Below are positions 17,689 through 26,495 of a DNA stretch of 57,524 bases, one piece after another. The stretch's first letter is position 1, and the number at the start of each line of letters is the position of its first letter. Under the pieces are notes generated by a model, which was not told where the DNA came from, searched no databases, and saw only the letters and a list, made by a program, of their open reading frames with translations. The position numbers were made by a program, and so were the translations under genes. Source of the stretch: CAYTTR01 sp964440805 (GTDB taxonomy: Bacteria > Acidobacteriota > Aminicenantia > Aminicenantales > Aminicenantaceae); NCBI GenBank assembly GCA_964440805.1, contig CAYTTR010000014.1:1-57524 (forward strand), given 5' to 3'.

Positions 17689-18678
17689 ATGGGAATATTT
17701 ATCTTCAGATTTGTGGTAGTTGCCTTGGTAACACTGGCGGGATATTTTTTTCCACCATTTCGCCTCCAGCCTCCATTTGGGGCTGTTTTGGGTTTTTCCC
17801 TTTCTATTTTGATTGTTTACTTGGAGACTCTGATTCGCAAGAACCAATTCAAAATTATCTGGGGTTCCACGGTGGGAACTTTCGCTGGAGTAATTCTGGG
17901 ATGGTTTCTGGGAGGAATCTACCAGAGTTTAGCCCGGGATCCCTCGACAATAATGTTTATCAGAGCTTTTTTCCTGCTGATTATGCCCTACATTGGTTTT
18001 CTGGTTGGCTCCAAGAAGTTCGAATGGCTTGATCCGGCTTATCTGTTTAAAGTGTTCAAGGAAAAAAACGTTATCCGCAGTTTTAAAATCCTGGACACAA
18101 GTGTCATTATCGACGGGCGCATTGCCGATATCTGTGGCACTTCCTTCCTTGAAGGAACCCTTCTTGTCCCTCAGTTCATTCTGAAGGAGCTTCAACTGGT
18201 CTCAGATTCTGCCGATCCCATAAAAAGACAGCGAGGCCGGAGAGGGTTAGATGTCCTGGACCAGCTTCAACGTACTCCACAGATAACGGTGCAGATTGTT
18301 GAGAAAGACTTTCCTGAAATAAGCGATGTGGATTCCAAGCTGATTGAGCTGGCCAAACACATGGATGCCAAAATCATCACCAATGATTTCAATCTGAATA
18401 AAATTGCCAAGCTTCATGGTATCCCGGTGATGAATATAAATGAACTGGCCAACGCTCTTAAGCCCACTGTTCTGCCAGGAGAGACTGTCCGGGTTTACAT
18501 TCTCAAGGAAGGGAAAGAAAAGGACCAGGGAGTGGCTTATTTGGACGATGGAACAATGGTGGTGGTTGATAATTCCCGAAGAATGATTGGACAAACAGTG
18601 GAAATCACGGTCACTTCTGTTCTTCAGACTACAGTCGGGAAAATGATTTTTGGACGGTACAACGAAGAGTCCAAATGA
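17689..18678 (+). CDS. Membrane-bound PIN-TRAM domain protein (YacL-like)
   Basis: A 329-residue protein with four hydrophobic segments in residues 1-105, a PIN nuclease-like domain (about 135-260; LDTSVIIDGRIADI, ITNDFNLNKIAKLHG) and a C-terminal TRAM domain (about 265-325). The same gene lies between radA and ispD in many Firmicutes (yacL), matching the context here. The acidic PIN residues are conserved, so RNase activity is plausible. Its substrate is unknown. Confidence 0.88.
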   Translation: MGIFIFRFVVVALVTLAGYFFPPFRLQPPFGAVLGFSLSILIVYLETLIRKNQFKIIWGSTVGTFAGVILGWFLGGIYQSLARDPSTIMFIRAFFLLIMPYIGFLVGSKKFEWLDPAYLFKVFKEKNVIRSFKILDTSVIIDGRIADICGTSFLEGTLLVPQFILKELQLVSDSADPIKRQRGRRGLDVLDQLQRTPQITVQIVEKDFPEISDVDSKLIELAKHMDAKIITNDFNLNKIAKLHGIPVMNINELANALKPTVLPGETVRVYILKEGKEKDQGVAYLDDGTMVVVDNSRRMIGQTVEITVTSVLQTTVGKMIFGRYNEESK

Positions 18679-19340
18679 TGCGGGTTGCGGTCATTATAGC
18701 TGCTGCTGGAGAAGGCAGTCGTTTTGGCGGATTCAAGCAGCAAGCTTTGATTGGAGGAAAACCGGTTGTGGACTGGTGTCTGGAAACATTTGAAAGTCAC
18801 CCGTCGATTTCGGAAATTGTCCTGGTTATTAATGAGAAAGCACAGCCCTTGGATTCCTGGAGACGGTTTTCCAAGCTTCAAGAAGTTGTGGCCGGGGGGA
18901 AAAGACGCCTGGATTCTGTGGCCTCCGGTTTCCAGCATGTCCGTTCAGGGCCGAAGAGTTTGGTGTTGGTTCACGATGGAGCCAGGCCATTGGTAAGCCG
19001 GGAGCTGATTTCAAGGGTCATTGAGACAGCCGGCGCCAGCGGAGCGGCTGTTCCAGTCTGGCCGGTGGAAGACACTTTGAAAAAAGTGGCAGGAGAATAT
19101 GTAATGAAAACCGTTGACAGGGAAGGCCTTTTCCGGGCTCAAACTCCACAGGGATTTGCTTACCGCCTGTTGCAGGAAGCCTTAGAGACGGCCTTGACAA
19201 AGAAACTAAAGGCAACAGATGAAGCTTTTCTCATCGAGCAGTTGGGATATGAAGTGAGAGCAGTCAAGGGTGAGAGACAGAACATCAAAATAACAGTGCC
19301 GGAAGACATTAAAATAGCGGAGGCTTTTCTTGAGCATTAA
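18675..19340 (+). CDS. ispD: 2-C-methyl-D-erythritol 4-phosphate cytidylyltransferase
   Basis: A 221-residue MEP-pathway enzyme joining CTP to methylerythritol phosphate. The N-terminal AAAGEGSRFGGFKQQALIGG is the nucleotide-binding loop; VHDGARPLV and AQTPQGFAY are conserved family motifs. The start overlaps the PIN-TRAM stop, and the end overlaps the ispF start. Confidence 0.95.
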   Translation: MMRVAVIIAAAGEGSRFGGFKQQALIGGKPVVDWCLETFESHPSISEIVLVINEKAQPLDSWRRFSKLQEVVAGGKRRLDSVASGFQHVRSGPKSLVLVHDGARPLVSRELISRVIETAGASGAAVPVWPVEDTLKKVAGEYVMKTVDREGLFRAQTPQGFAYRLLQEALETALTKKLKATDEAFLIEQLGYEVRAVKGERQNIKITVPEDIKIAEAFLEH

Positions 19341-19812
19341 AGTCGGACTTGGGTTTGATATCCATCGTCTGGTTAACCAGCGCCCTCTATATTTGGGAGG
19401 GATTGCTGTCCCTTTTCCGCAAGGATTACTGGGGCATTCCGATGGGGATTGCTTGGTGCATGCCCTGATTGATGCTATTCTGGGAGCTGCGGGAGAAGGG
19501 GACATTGGACAGCTCTTCCCGGATTCAGATCCACGATTTAAAGACATTCCAAGCCTGGAACTTCTTCATCATGTAATGAACATTATTAAAGAGAAACAAA
19601 TGCGGTTAATCAACCTCGATTCAGTGATCATCGCTGAAGAGCCTCCCTTGGCTCCCCATATTCCCCGGATGAAAGAAATTCTTTCTCCTGTTCTTATGCT
19701 CTCCCGGGAAAGCATAAGCATTAAGGCAAAGACAAACGAAAAACTGGGGCCTATCGGCCACCAGGAAGCCATTGCCGCCTGGGCCTGTGTCCTTTTGGAG
19801 AAGACGGGCTAA
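19330..19812 (+). CDS. ispF: 2-C-methyl-D-erythritol 2,4-cyclodiphosphate synthase
   Basis: A 160-residue IspF trimer subunit. GLGFDIHRL and LLGHSDGDCLVHALIDAILG carry the metal-binding DIH and histidine. KAKTNEKLGPIG is the C-terminal signature. It starts with TTG inside the end of ispD (11-base overlap), which indicates translational coupling. Confidence 0.95.
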   Translation: MSIKVGLGFDIHRLVNQRPLYLGGIAVPFPQGLLGHSDGDCLVHALIDAILGAAGEGDIGQLFPDSDPRFKDIPSLELLHHVMNIIKEKQMRLINLDSVIIAEEPPLAPHIPRMKEILSPVLMLSRESISIKAKTNEKLGPIGHQEAIAAWACVLLEKTG

Positions 19813-19915
19813 AGGCAGCCCTTCTTCGATCAGGGATTAAGATTTAAGTTTTCTTTAAACTTTAAACCAAGACAGGGGAAGGGAGGGAAAACGGCGGGAA
19901 AGAAAAAAGGTAGGA

Positions 19916-20003
19916 AGTGGGATTGGTTGGCTCCAGGGGATTAATCTCACTGTGGAGATTCGGAGAAGGTTGTTCCGGCCTGTTTTAAACAACCAATCCC
20001 ACT
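19916..20003. repeat. 88-nt structured element closed by a perfect 14-bp inverted repeat
   Basis: AGTGGGATTGGTTG (19916-19929) is exactly complementary to CAACCAATCCCACT (19990-20003). The 60-nt interior has further pairings (AATCTC/GAGATT, CTCCA/TGGAG, and GGTTGTT/AACAACC competing with the outer stem). It lies between the ends of ispF and a leftward small gene. It has no U-tract, so a simple terminator is not clear. A small RNA or mobile palindrome is possible. Confidence 0.6.
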
Positions 20004-20040
20004 ATCTGCATAGCCGCAAGCTTTATCATCCTGAGCATTC

Positions 20041-20232
20041 TTATCCTTTGAAGGGCGCAGTTGTTTGGGAACCAGCAGCTTCTTCAGCCAGAACATTCTG
20101 GATGATGTTATAACCGGCCTTTTTCCCTATTTTCATCAATTCCACAACGCCCGGAGAAGCCATCAGGTTAAAAGCCAGCAAACTCAAAAAAACGGCAGCC
20201 AGAAAAGCAGCGATTTTTGTTTTTAAATTCAT
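20041..20232 (-). CDS. Small secreted or membrane-associated protein, unknown function
   Basis: A 63-residue protein with a clear signal peptide or anchor: MNLKTK followed by a hydrophobic core to about residue 23 and a likely cut after LMA. The remaining 38 residues have no recognised family. A strong ribosome binding site (AAGGAG, 7-8 nt before ATG) supports it as real. It is isolated between ispF and rlmB. Confidence 0.65.
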   Translation of the reverse strand: MNLKTKIAAFLAAVFLSLLAFNLMASPGVVELMKIGKKAGYNIIQNVLAEEAAGSQTTAPFKG

Positions 20233-20382
20233 TTTTTATCTCCTTGTTGGTCTTATTTTCGTTACTTACATCTCTATAGACGAAGAAAAGGATAGAAAGG
20301 TTGCCAAAATCTTTGCAAGGGGAAACCCAATATCTTCTACTGCTTGACTCATCTGGTAAAAGGGATTTAACATGAAAAAACA

Positions 20383-21120
20383 ATGAAACAATGGGAAAAA
20401 ATATCCCGGATTAATCCTGTTATGGAAGCCCTCAGGCAAAGACCTCAAAGGGTGAATAAGGTTTTCATTCAAAAAGACTTGCAAAACAGAAGATTGCAAC
20501 AACTTATGGGGCTTGCGAAGGCTAACAAAGTGCCTTTTATCACGGTGCCCAAGAAAAAACTAACCGCTTTGGGTAAAGATAATCAAGGGGTAGTAGCCTT
20601 TATTAGTCCAATAGACTTCACTCCCTTGGAAGAAATCACGACATCATCTTCCCGCCCGTTTCTGCTAATTTTGGATGGAGTAGAAGATCCCCGCAATGTT
20701 GGAGCTATCATCCGGAGTGCCGCTTGTGCAGGGGCAGATGGAGTAATTATCCAGGAGCGCCGTTCAAGCGGAATGACAGGAACCGTGGCTGAGGTTTCAG
20801 CAGGAGGGTTGGAGCATGTCAGAATTTCAAGAGTAGTTAACCTGGTTCATGCGATGAAATTCATTCAGAGCCAGGGAATTTGGGTAGTAGGAGCAGAAGG
20901 TCAAGCACTCCAGCCCTGGTATGACTTCGACTATACTCAACCGGTAGCTCTTGTGCTGGGATCGGAAGGAAAAGGACTTCGTCCCCTGGTAAGAAAAACT
21001 TGTGATGCGGTTCTTTCTCTTCCTCTTCAAGGAAAGATGTCTTCTCTAAATGTGGCTTCGGCAGCGGCGATTTTTTTATATGAAGTAGTCCGTCAGAGGA
21101 AAGTGGCCCAAATTGAATAA
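20383..21120 (+). CDS. rlmB: TrmH/RlmB-family 23S rRNA (guanosine-2'-O-)-methyltransferase
   Basis: A 245-residue SPOUT-class 2'-O-methyltransferase. It has the small N-terminal substrate domain (to about 75) and SPOUT motifs LDGVEDPRNVGAIIRSAACA, VLGSEGKGL and LPLQGKMSSLNVASAAAI. RlmB methylates G2251 of 23S rRNA in E. coli; tRNA-targeting relatives share these motifs, so exact target is inferred. Confidence 0.88.
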   Translation: MKQWEKISRINPVMEALRQRPQRVNKVFIQKDLQNRRLQQLMGLAKANKVPFITVPKKKLTALGKDNQGVVAFISPIDFTPLEEITTSSSRPFLLILDGVEDPRNVGAIIRSAACAGADGVIIQERRSSGMTGTVAEVSAGGLEHVRISRVVNLVHAMKFIQSQGIWVVGAEGQALQPWYDFDYTQPVALVLGSEGKGLRPLVRKTCDAVLSLPLQGKMSSLNVASAAAIFLYEVVRQRKVAQIE

Positions 21121-21207
21121 AAAATATTCATCTTATGTCGGCTTCCGGAAAGAAAGTCTTTTAGGCTTGAAGAGTCATCTGTTTTTCTGGCGGGAAAGGG
21201 CCCATTA

Positions 21208-21555
21208 ATGAGCGAGTGCTCCTGGGAGAAAGACGACAGAAAGGTTCTGGATCTGGTAAAAAAGGGGCAGAAAGAAGCTTTCCGTCACATTGTGGAAAGA
21301 TACAAGAAGCCGGCTTATTATTCAGCCTTGAGCCTTGTCCGAAATCAGGAAGATGCCCTGGATCTATCTCAGGAAGCTTTCGTCAAGGCTTTCAGAAAGA
21401 TTAAAAGCTTTGACCTAAACAAAGAATTTTTTCCCCTGTTATCTCCTCTCGTGGTCAAAATTATAGCTGCATATTCTACTTTTTTAGTAGGGAAAGAGCA
21501 AATAAAATGGTATCTTATATCGCTGCTGTCAGGAAGAGGTAACATCTCCCTTTAA
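21208..21555 (+). pseudogene. Truncated ECF-type sigma factor (region 2 only)
   Basis: Residues 1-78 match an ECF sigma factor: VKKGQKEAFRHIVERYKKPAYYSALSL-type start of region 2 and DALDLSQEAFVKAFRKIKSF (core-binding region 2.2). After residue about 80 the sequence loses family similarity and the frame closes at 115 residues; region 4, which binds -35 DNA, is missing. ECF sigmas are normally 160-200 residues. An anti-sigma gene of the matching class is 2.4 kb further on, same strand. The gene looks disrupted, most likely by whatever brought in the three leftward genes between them. Confidence 0.7.
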
Positions 21556-21564
21556 TTTATAAGG

Positions 21565-21954
21565 TCACTGTTTTCTTTTTTGCTTCCTGTCCCGGAGGTT
21601 AAGAGTCAATGAGAGTAGAAAAGCGGTGAAGAGAACAACAAGGGCAGCTATATCAACAACCGTCCTGGAGACATTGATTCCGGTCAAGGTTTCGAAAAGA
21701 AACTGAAGATAGGAATCGGGCATGCTGTAATAGCCTAATTTCATTCTGACTTGCCAGTGCCAATCAGTGCTCGGACAGTAGCCGTACCCATACCATATTC
21801 CCAGGAAAAACCAGGAGAATGCGGTCAAAGAGATCAGTATCAGGTGAGGCAGGCGGCTTTTTTTCCAGATCCAGCCGAAGAAGTTAAATAGAACAAGGAT
21901 GGAATGAAAGACAAAAAAGAACTTGTCAAGTATAATATATATTTCTTGATTCAT
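21565..21954 (-). CDS. DUF2784 family membrane protein
   Basis: A 129-residue protein with three to four membrane segments. FGWIWKKSRLPHLILISLTAFSWF and GYGYCPSTDWHWQVRMKLG are the DUF2784 signature. Function is unknown for the family. It is convergent with the sigma-factor fragment, 9 bp from it. Confidence 0.8.
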   Translation of the reverse strand: MNQEIYIILDKFFFVFHSILVLFNFFGWIWKKSRLPHLILISLTAFSWFFLGIWYGYGYCPSTDWHWQVRMKLGYYSMPDSYLQFLFETLTGINVSRTVVDIAALVVLFTAFLLSLTLNLRDRKQKRKQ

Positions 21955-22048
21955 AAACTTTTTTAAAGTATATCATACAACGAAACCCCTGACAGTTCGG
22001 AGATGCCGCAGGTAGTGCGAACGCATTAATTGGAATTTGTGGAGAGTT

Positions 22049-22405
22049 CTAAAATTGGATCTGGTTGGTGCTGCTGTTGAGGTAGAGAGAAGCTACTCTT
22101 AAAATCATATAGACGATAGCTCCTAGTAAACAAAGGCAGTAAAGGATAAGGAAGATAGTTGACAGGGCAGCTTTTTTTCTTGATATTTGCAGGGGGAAGA
22201 AAAGGTCAGTCACGGTCTTGCCGAACAGAATAATCATTATGATAATCCCGGCTGCCGAACGATAGAAATATTCTCCGAATTGGATAGACTCCGGATCTTT
22301 CAGAGTCATAAGAGGGTAAAGAAGCCAAATAATTACTCCCCAGAGAAAAAGAATAACGGCGATCCTTATCCCCTGCTTCATTCCTGATGAAAAAGTGTTG
22401 TTCAT
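22049..22405 (-). CDS. Hypothetical membrane protein
   Basis: A 118-residue protein with three hydrophobic segments (about residues 12-32, 50-67 and 79-107). I recognise no family. It lies between a DUF2784 gene and an amino acid permease on the same strand, and the three may form one transcript. Confidence 0.6.
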   Translation of the reverse strand: MNNTFSSGMKQGIRIAVILFLWGVIIWLLYPLMTLKDPESIQFGEYFYRSAAGIIIMIILFGKTVTDLFFPLQISRKKAALSTIFLILYCLCLLGAIVYMILRVASLYLNSSTNQIQF

Positions 22406-22445
22406 TGTTTGTTTTTTGTAATTATCTACTTATTTTCTTCTCTCT

Positions 22446-23798
22446 TCAAGAATATCTTTTTTTAAAAATATAAAAAGCCGGAATTCCCAGGAGAACTGTA
22501 AGGATAGCGGTCAAGGAAGGCAGGGGACGTTCAAGCAGTCCCAACCCCAAAATAGCAAGGCCAGCGATAAGATAAAGCAACGGAACTAAGGGAAAACCAG
22601 GCATTCTGAAACTGCTCCGGCGGGAACGCCGCAGCTTAAAAACACCAATGACAGCCAGCAGGGGAAATATCCCTAAGGAAAATCCCATATAGGTCAGTAT
22701 CTGATCAAAGGAACCGGATAAAACAATAACCGAAGCTATCAAGCACTGCAAGATTATTGATTTTGAGGGAACATGGTGGACTGGATGTACTTCGGAAGCA
22801 AAGGGAAAAAAATAACCATCTTTGGACATTGAATAATAAACTCTCGGGCCGAGGATGATAAAGGCACTCAACGATGAGAAAAGGGCAAAGGAAATCATGA
22901 CGGAAAGGATGTTGCCCAGGGAGGGGCCGAAGAGATTTTCAGCAGCCTTACCTCCAATAGAAATGACTCCGCTCATGTCTTCCGGATGTACAGCATAGAC
23001 ATAGAGAAGATTTAGGCCGAAATAGAGAAGAATGACCACGGCCGTTCCCAGGATCAAGGAAAGAGGGAGGTTTTTTCTGGGATTTTTGATCTCCGAGCCA
23101 ATGTAGGCCGAGGCATTCCAGCCGCTGTAAGCGAACATTATCCACATCAAAGAAAGCCCGATGGTTTTCCATCCCCCGAAGTCAAGGGAAAAGTTATCGC
23201 CGGGAGTAAAATGATTTAGATTCCCGCTTCCCCAGATAAATCCAGCCAAGATCAGTCCGGCGACCAAGCCCACTTTCAAAATGGTGAGGCCGTTCTGAAC
23301 CCTGGCTCCAAATTCAATGCCCCTGAGATGGATAAAGGTGAAAAGTATTATGACCGCAATAGAGAACAGTTTTTTCAACAAAGCGGCTTCCAGGCCGGTT
23401 TCCAGGATACCCAACCTGAGAAGCCGAGGGAAAGCCCTGGTTAAGTATTCTGTGAATCCAATGGCTGAAGCGGCGATAGGGGCGGAAAATCCGACAAAAA
23501 AAGAAACCCAGCCACTTAGAAATCCAGCGAGGGGATGGAATAATCTTGAAAGGAAAATATATTCCCCGCCAGCCAGGGGGATGGCAGCTCCAAGTTCGCC
23601 GTAGCTGAGGGCGCCACAGAGGGCAATTCCTCCTCCAACAATCCAGAGAAAGATCATGATCCAGGGATTCTTCAGTCCTTCCATCAAGAGCCCGGAAGTG
23701 GTGAAGATCCCGGCTCCGATCATATTGGCAATAACAATGTTTGAAAGAGGGAAAACTCCCAGCTTTCTTTCCAGTCCGTTTTCAGATGAGCGGCTCAT
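22446..23798 (-). CDS. APC-family amino acid permease
   Basis: A 450-residue protein with about twelve hydrophobic segments and the APC signature near the N-terminus (NIVIANMIGAGIFTTSGLL) and FAYSGWNASAYIGSEIKNPRKNLP. It resembles the LAT-like branch of amino acid transporters. Substrate cannot be deduced. Last upstream gene of the leftward trio. Confidence 0.87.
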   Translation of the reverse strand: MSRSSENGLERKLGVFPLSNIVIANMIGAGIFTTSGLLMEGLKNPWIMIFLWIVGGGIALCGALSYGELGAAIPLAGGEYIFLSRLFHPLAGFLSGWVSFFVGFSAPIAASAIGFTEYLTRAFPRLLRLGILETGLEAALLKKLFSIAVIILFTFIHLRGIEFGARVQNGLTILKVGLVAGLILAGFIWGSGNLNHFTPGDNFSLDFGGWKTIGLSLMWIMFAYSGWNASAYIGSEIKNPRKNLPLSLILGTAVVILLYFGLNLLYVYAVHPEDMSGVISIGGKAAENLFGPSLGNILSVMISFALFSSLSAFIILGPRVYYSMSKDGYFFPFASEVHPVHHVPSKSIILQCLIASVIVLSGSFDQILTYMGFSLGIFPLLAVIGVFKLRRSRRSSFRMPGFPLVPLLYLIAGLAILGLGLLERPLPSLTAILTVLLGIPAFYIFKKRYS

Positions 23799-23998
23799 TT
23801 TACCCTCAAATTTAACAATCTCTTTCCGATTCTAACTTACACTATAAGGACAGTCAAAAGGATGTGTTTCTTCCCTTTGAATTGAGAAAAAGAGGATTTC
23901 GGACTCTATTGAATTTATTTTGTTATATTTTGAATAAAAAAAAGTCTCCTTCGTATTTATTTATGGATCAATATTAAGGAGTGGTTAATAAAAAAATT

Positions 23999-24448
23999 AT
24001 GTTGGAACATAAAAAGCATCAACTCCTCATTTCCTCTTATTTTGACGGAGAGCTGACGGATGAAGAACAGAAAAATCTATTCCAACACCTGGAATTTTGT
24101 CCGGAATGCCGTCAAGAATTCGAAAAGACCCAGAAATTTGAAGAAGCGATGAAGGGAATGAGATTAAAAAATCTCCCCCAGGAGGCCTGGTCAATGTATT
24201 GGACATCTGTTTATAACCGCCTCGAGCGAGGAATCGGCTGGATTCTCCTTTCTTTGGGAGGTATAATTCTTTTGTTTTTCGGCGGGTATAAGATGGTTGA
24301 AGGAATCATTAAAAATCCGGAAAATCCTCTTGTCTTGAAGCTGGGGCTCTTGACCGTGTTGGCTGGAGCAGTAATTTTGCTGGTTTCTTTTCTAAGAGAG
24401 CAGCTTTTTTTCCGTAAAAGAGAGCGTTACAAGGAGGTAGAGAAATGA
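23999..24448 (+). CDS. Anti-sigma factor with zf-HC2 domain
   Basis: A 149-residue protein. Residues about 5-45 are a zinc-binding anti-sigma domain (YFDGELTDEEQ and HLEFCPECRQEF). Two hydrophobic segments follow (about 70-95 and 103-125), making it an inner-membrane anti-sigma factor. The frame opens at GTG 23981, but that codon overlaps the AAGGAG box, so ATG 23999 is preferred although the spacing is long. Its cognate sigma is probably the truncated gene at 21208. The stop overlaps the next gene. Confidence 0.75.
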   Translation: MLEHKKHQLLISSYFDGELTDEEQKNLFQHLEFCPECRQEFEKTQKFEEAMKGMRLKNLPQEAWSMYWTSVYNRLERGIGWILLSLGGIILLFFGGYKMVEGIIKNPENPLVLKLGLLTVLAGAVILLVSFLREQLFFRKRERYKEVEK

Positions 24449-24759
24449 TAGTAGTGACAACAGATTTCATTCCCGGGAAAAAAATTGAAAAAATCCTGGG
24501 ATTGGTCAGGGGTAATACCATTCGTGCCCGCCATCTCGGCCGGGATATCGCTGCTGTTCTTCGGCATGTCGTAGGTGGAGAAATCAGAGATTATACCAAA
24601 ATGATGGCCGAAGCCAGGGAACAGGCCATCGACCGGATGAAGGAGGAAGCCCAGGCTTTAGGAGCCAATGCTGTTATCAATGTCCGGTTCACCACCTCAA
24701 TGATCATGCAGAGTGCCTCGGAAATCCTTGCTTATGGGACAGCAGTAGTCGCAGAATAA
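24445..24759 (+). CDS. YbjQ/UPF0145 family protein
   Basis: A 104-residue protein with the family pattern TTDFIPGKKIEKILGLVRG, REQAIDRMKEEAQALGANAVINVRF and the closing YGTAVV. The fold is a small pentameric alpha-beta domain, sometimes called heavy-metal-binding; function is unknown. It overlaps the anti-sigma gene by four bases (ATGA). Confidence 0.87.
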   Translation: MIVVTTDFIPGKKIEKILGLVRGNTIRARHLGRDIAAVLRHVVGGEIRDYTKMMAEAREQAIDRMKEEAQALGANAVINVRFTTSMIMQSASEILAYGTAVVAE

Positions 24760-24778
24760 TAGCGGAGAAAGGAACAGA

Positions 24779-25435
24779 ATGAGGAAATTTATTCTAATTA
24801 TTGTGATCATAATAATTTCCCTGTTATTTTTAACCACAGTTTTTTCTTCAGACTTGATGGCAGAAGAAGGTTTCTTTTCCGTTTATTTTATGGGCGAAAA
24901 GGTCGGCTATGAAGAATATAAGTGGCAGGAAAAAGACGGCTATTACATCCTATCTGTCAGGGGCAGAATGACCAAGCCCGTTGATTTAGAGGTTGAAAAA
25001 CTGGAGATAAAACTCAATCTGAGCTTCATCCCCATGTCTTTTGAGTTTAAAGGGACTGTCAGCGGTGTTCATCAGGAAATCTCCAGCAGCCTCTCGGAAG
25101 GTTTAGTAGTAAATGTTGTTCGGGTGGCCGGCCAGGAACAGACAATGACTGAAAATATAAGGCGGGATGCTTTCCTCCTTCCTAATCCTATATTCTCGCC
25201 TTATTTGGTACTTGCCAGAAAGTTCAAGTGCTCGCTGCAAGAGCCTGTCGAAATCTCCACCTATGTCATTCCACAGGTGGAGGTTCCGGCTACTATTGAA
25301 CCGCAAGAAAGCAATCCCTGCTCCCTTCTTTTAAAAACAGGAGAAATTGAAGTTTATCTGGAAAGTAGCCAGGAGGGGAAACTAAAACGCCTTTCTTTGC
25401 CCTCAAAGAACCTGGAGGTAGTTAGAGAGGAATAA
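24779..25435 (+). CDS. Exported hypothetical protein
   Basis: A 218-residue protein with an N-terminal hydrophobic signal segment (residues 4-22, cut probably near LMA-EE). The rest is predicted beta-rich with alternating strands (VGYEEYKWQEKDGYYILSV), as in periplasmic lipid- or lipoprotein-binding folds. I cannot name the family. It follows the YbjQ gene by 19 bp. Confidence 0.6.
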   Translation: MRKFILIIVIIIISLLFLTTVFSSDLMAEEGFFSVYFMGEKVGYEEYKWQEKDGYYILSVRGRMTKPVDLEVEKLEIKLNLSFIPMSFEFKGTVSGVHQEISSSLSEGLVVNVVRVAGQEQTMTENIRRDAFLLPNPIFSPYLVLARKFKCSLQEPVEISTYVIPQVEVPATIEPQESNPCSLLLKTGEIEVYLESSQEGKLKRLSLPSKNLEVVREE

Positions 25436-25472
25436 GCCAGATTCATGCGGAAATAGAAATACTTCCCTTGGC

Positions 25473-25502
25473 TTGACAGGGCTTCCTGCAAATCATTAGA
25501 AT
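25473..25502 (+). promoter_or_regulatory. Sigma-70 promoter of accA-hisS-aspS
   Basis: A perfect -35 box TTGACA (25473-25478), an 18-bp spacer and TAGAAT (25497-25502), 33 bp before the accA start. Confidence 0.7.
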
Positions 25503-25535
25503 AGGCAGGAAGATTTTCCTCTGAAAAGAGCGCCC

Positions 25536-26495
25536 ATGAAAGAAAACGAGAAAGATTTCTACCAGCTTGAAGAAAACATCATCAGGCTGAAGGGAGAGAT
25601 GGACGAACTGGAAGAACTGGAGAGTCCTGAGAACAAAGAAAATATTGCCAATCTTCGCCGGCAAATAGAGAGAGAATGGGAAGAAATTAAACCGCTTCTA
25701 ACTCCGGTTCATATCGTTCAGATTGCCCGCCATCCCAGCCGTCCCTATACGCTGGATTATTTAAAGGCGCTGACTACAGATTTTATTGAGCTTCACGGCG
25801 ACCGCCGTTCAGCCGATGATCCGGCCATTGTGGCCGGCTTCGGGAATTACCGGGACAAGACCGTAGCTTTTATCGGACATCAGAAAGGCCGGAGTACCAG
25901 GGAGAGGATTGAACGGAATTTCGGCCAGCCCAATCCGGAAGGATACCGGAAAGCCCTCCGGGTAATGAAGCTGGCCGAGAAGTTTGGTTTTCCGGTGGTT
26001 ACTTTGATCGATACTCCCGGCGCTTACCCCGGGATTCAGGCCGAGGAAAAAGGTCAGGCCGAGGCTATTGCTTATAACCTCAAAGAAATATCAAAGTTGA
26101 AAGTTCCCGTTATAAATATAGTAATTGGTGAAGGGGGAAGTGGAGGAGCTTTGGCCATAGGAGTTGGAGATATCCTATTGATGTTAGAGTATTCTTTCTA
26201 TTCTGTTATCTCCCCAGAAGGATGCGCGGCTATCCTCTGGAAAGACCAGACAGCAGTGCAACAGGCGGCGGAAAACCTCAGGTTTCTGGCCAAAGACCTT
26301 CTTAAGTTTGGGATAGCTGACAAGATTATCCCAGAGCCCCCGGGCGCAGCGCATATAGATCCCCTCAAGACTTTCAAGAATGTAGATCGTCAGTTGAATT
26401 TAACTTTAAAGAAGCTCGAAGAAACTCCCATAAATGAGTTAATGGAAAAAAGATACCAGAAGTACCGTACAATCGGAGTTTTCGAGAAAAAATGA
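25536..26495 (+). CDS. accA: Acetyl-CoA carboxylase carboxyltransferase subunit alpha
   Basis: A 319-residue alpha subunit that transfers carboxyl from biotin to acetyl-CoA for malonyl-CoA formation. The signatures VQIARHPSRPYTLDY, FIELHGDRRSADDPAIVAGF, TLIDTPGAYPGIQAEEKGQ and GEGGSGGALAIGVGD are present. accD, accB and accC are not nearby. It overlaps hisS by four bases. Confidence 0.96.
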   Translation: MKENEKDFYQLEENIIRLKGEMDELEELESPENKENIANLRRQIEREWEEIKPLLTPVHIVQIARHPSRPYTLDYLKALTTDFIELHGDRRSADDPAIVAGFGNYRDKTVAFIGHQKGRSTRERIERNFGQPNPEGYRKALRVMKLAEKFGFPVVTLIDTPGAYPGIQAEEKGQAEAIAYNLKEISKLKVPVINIVIGEGGSGGALAIGVGDILLMLEYSFYSVISPEGCAAILWKDQTAVQQAAENLRFLAKDLLKFGIADKIIPEPPGAAHIDPLKTFKNVDRQLNLTLKKLEETPINELMEKRYQKYRTIGVFEKK

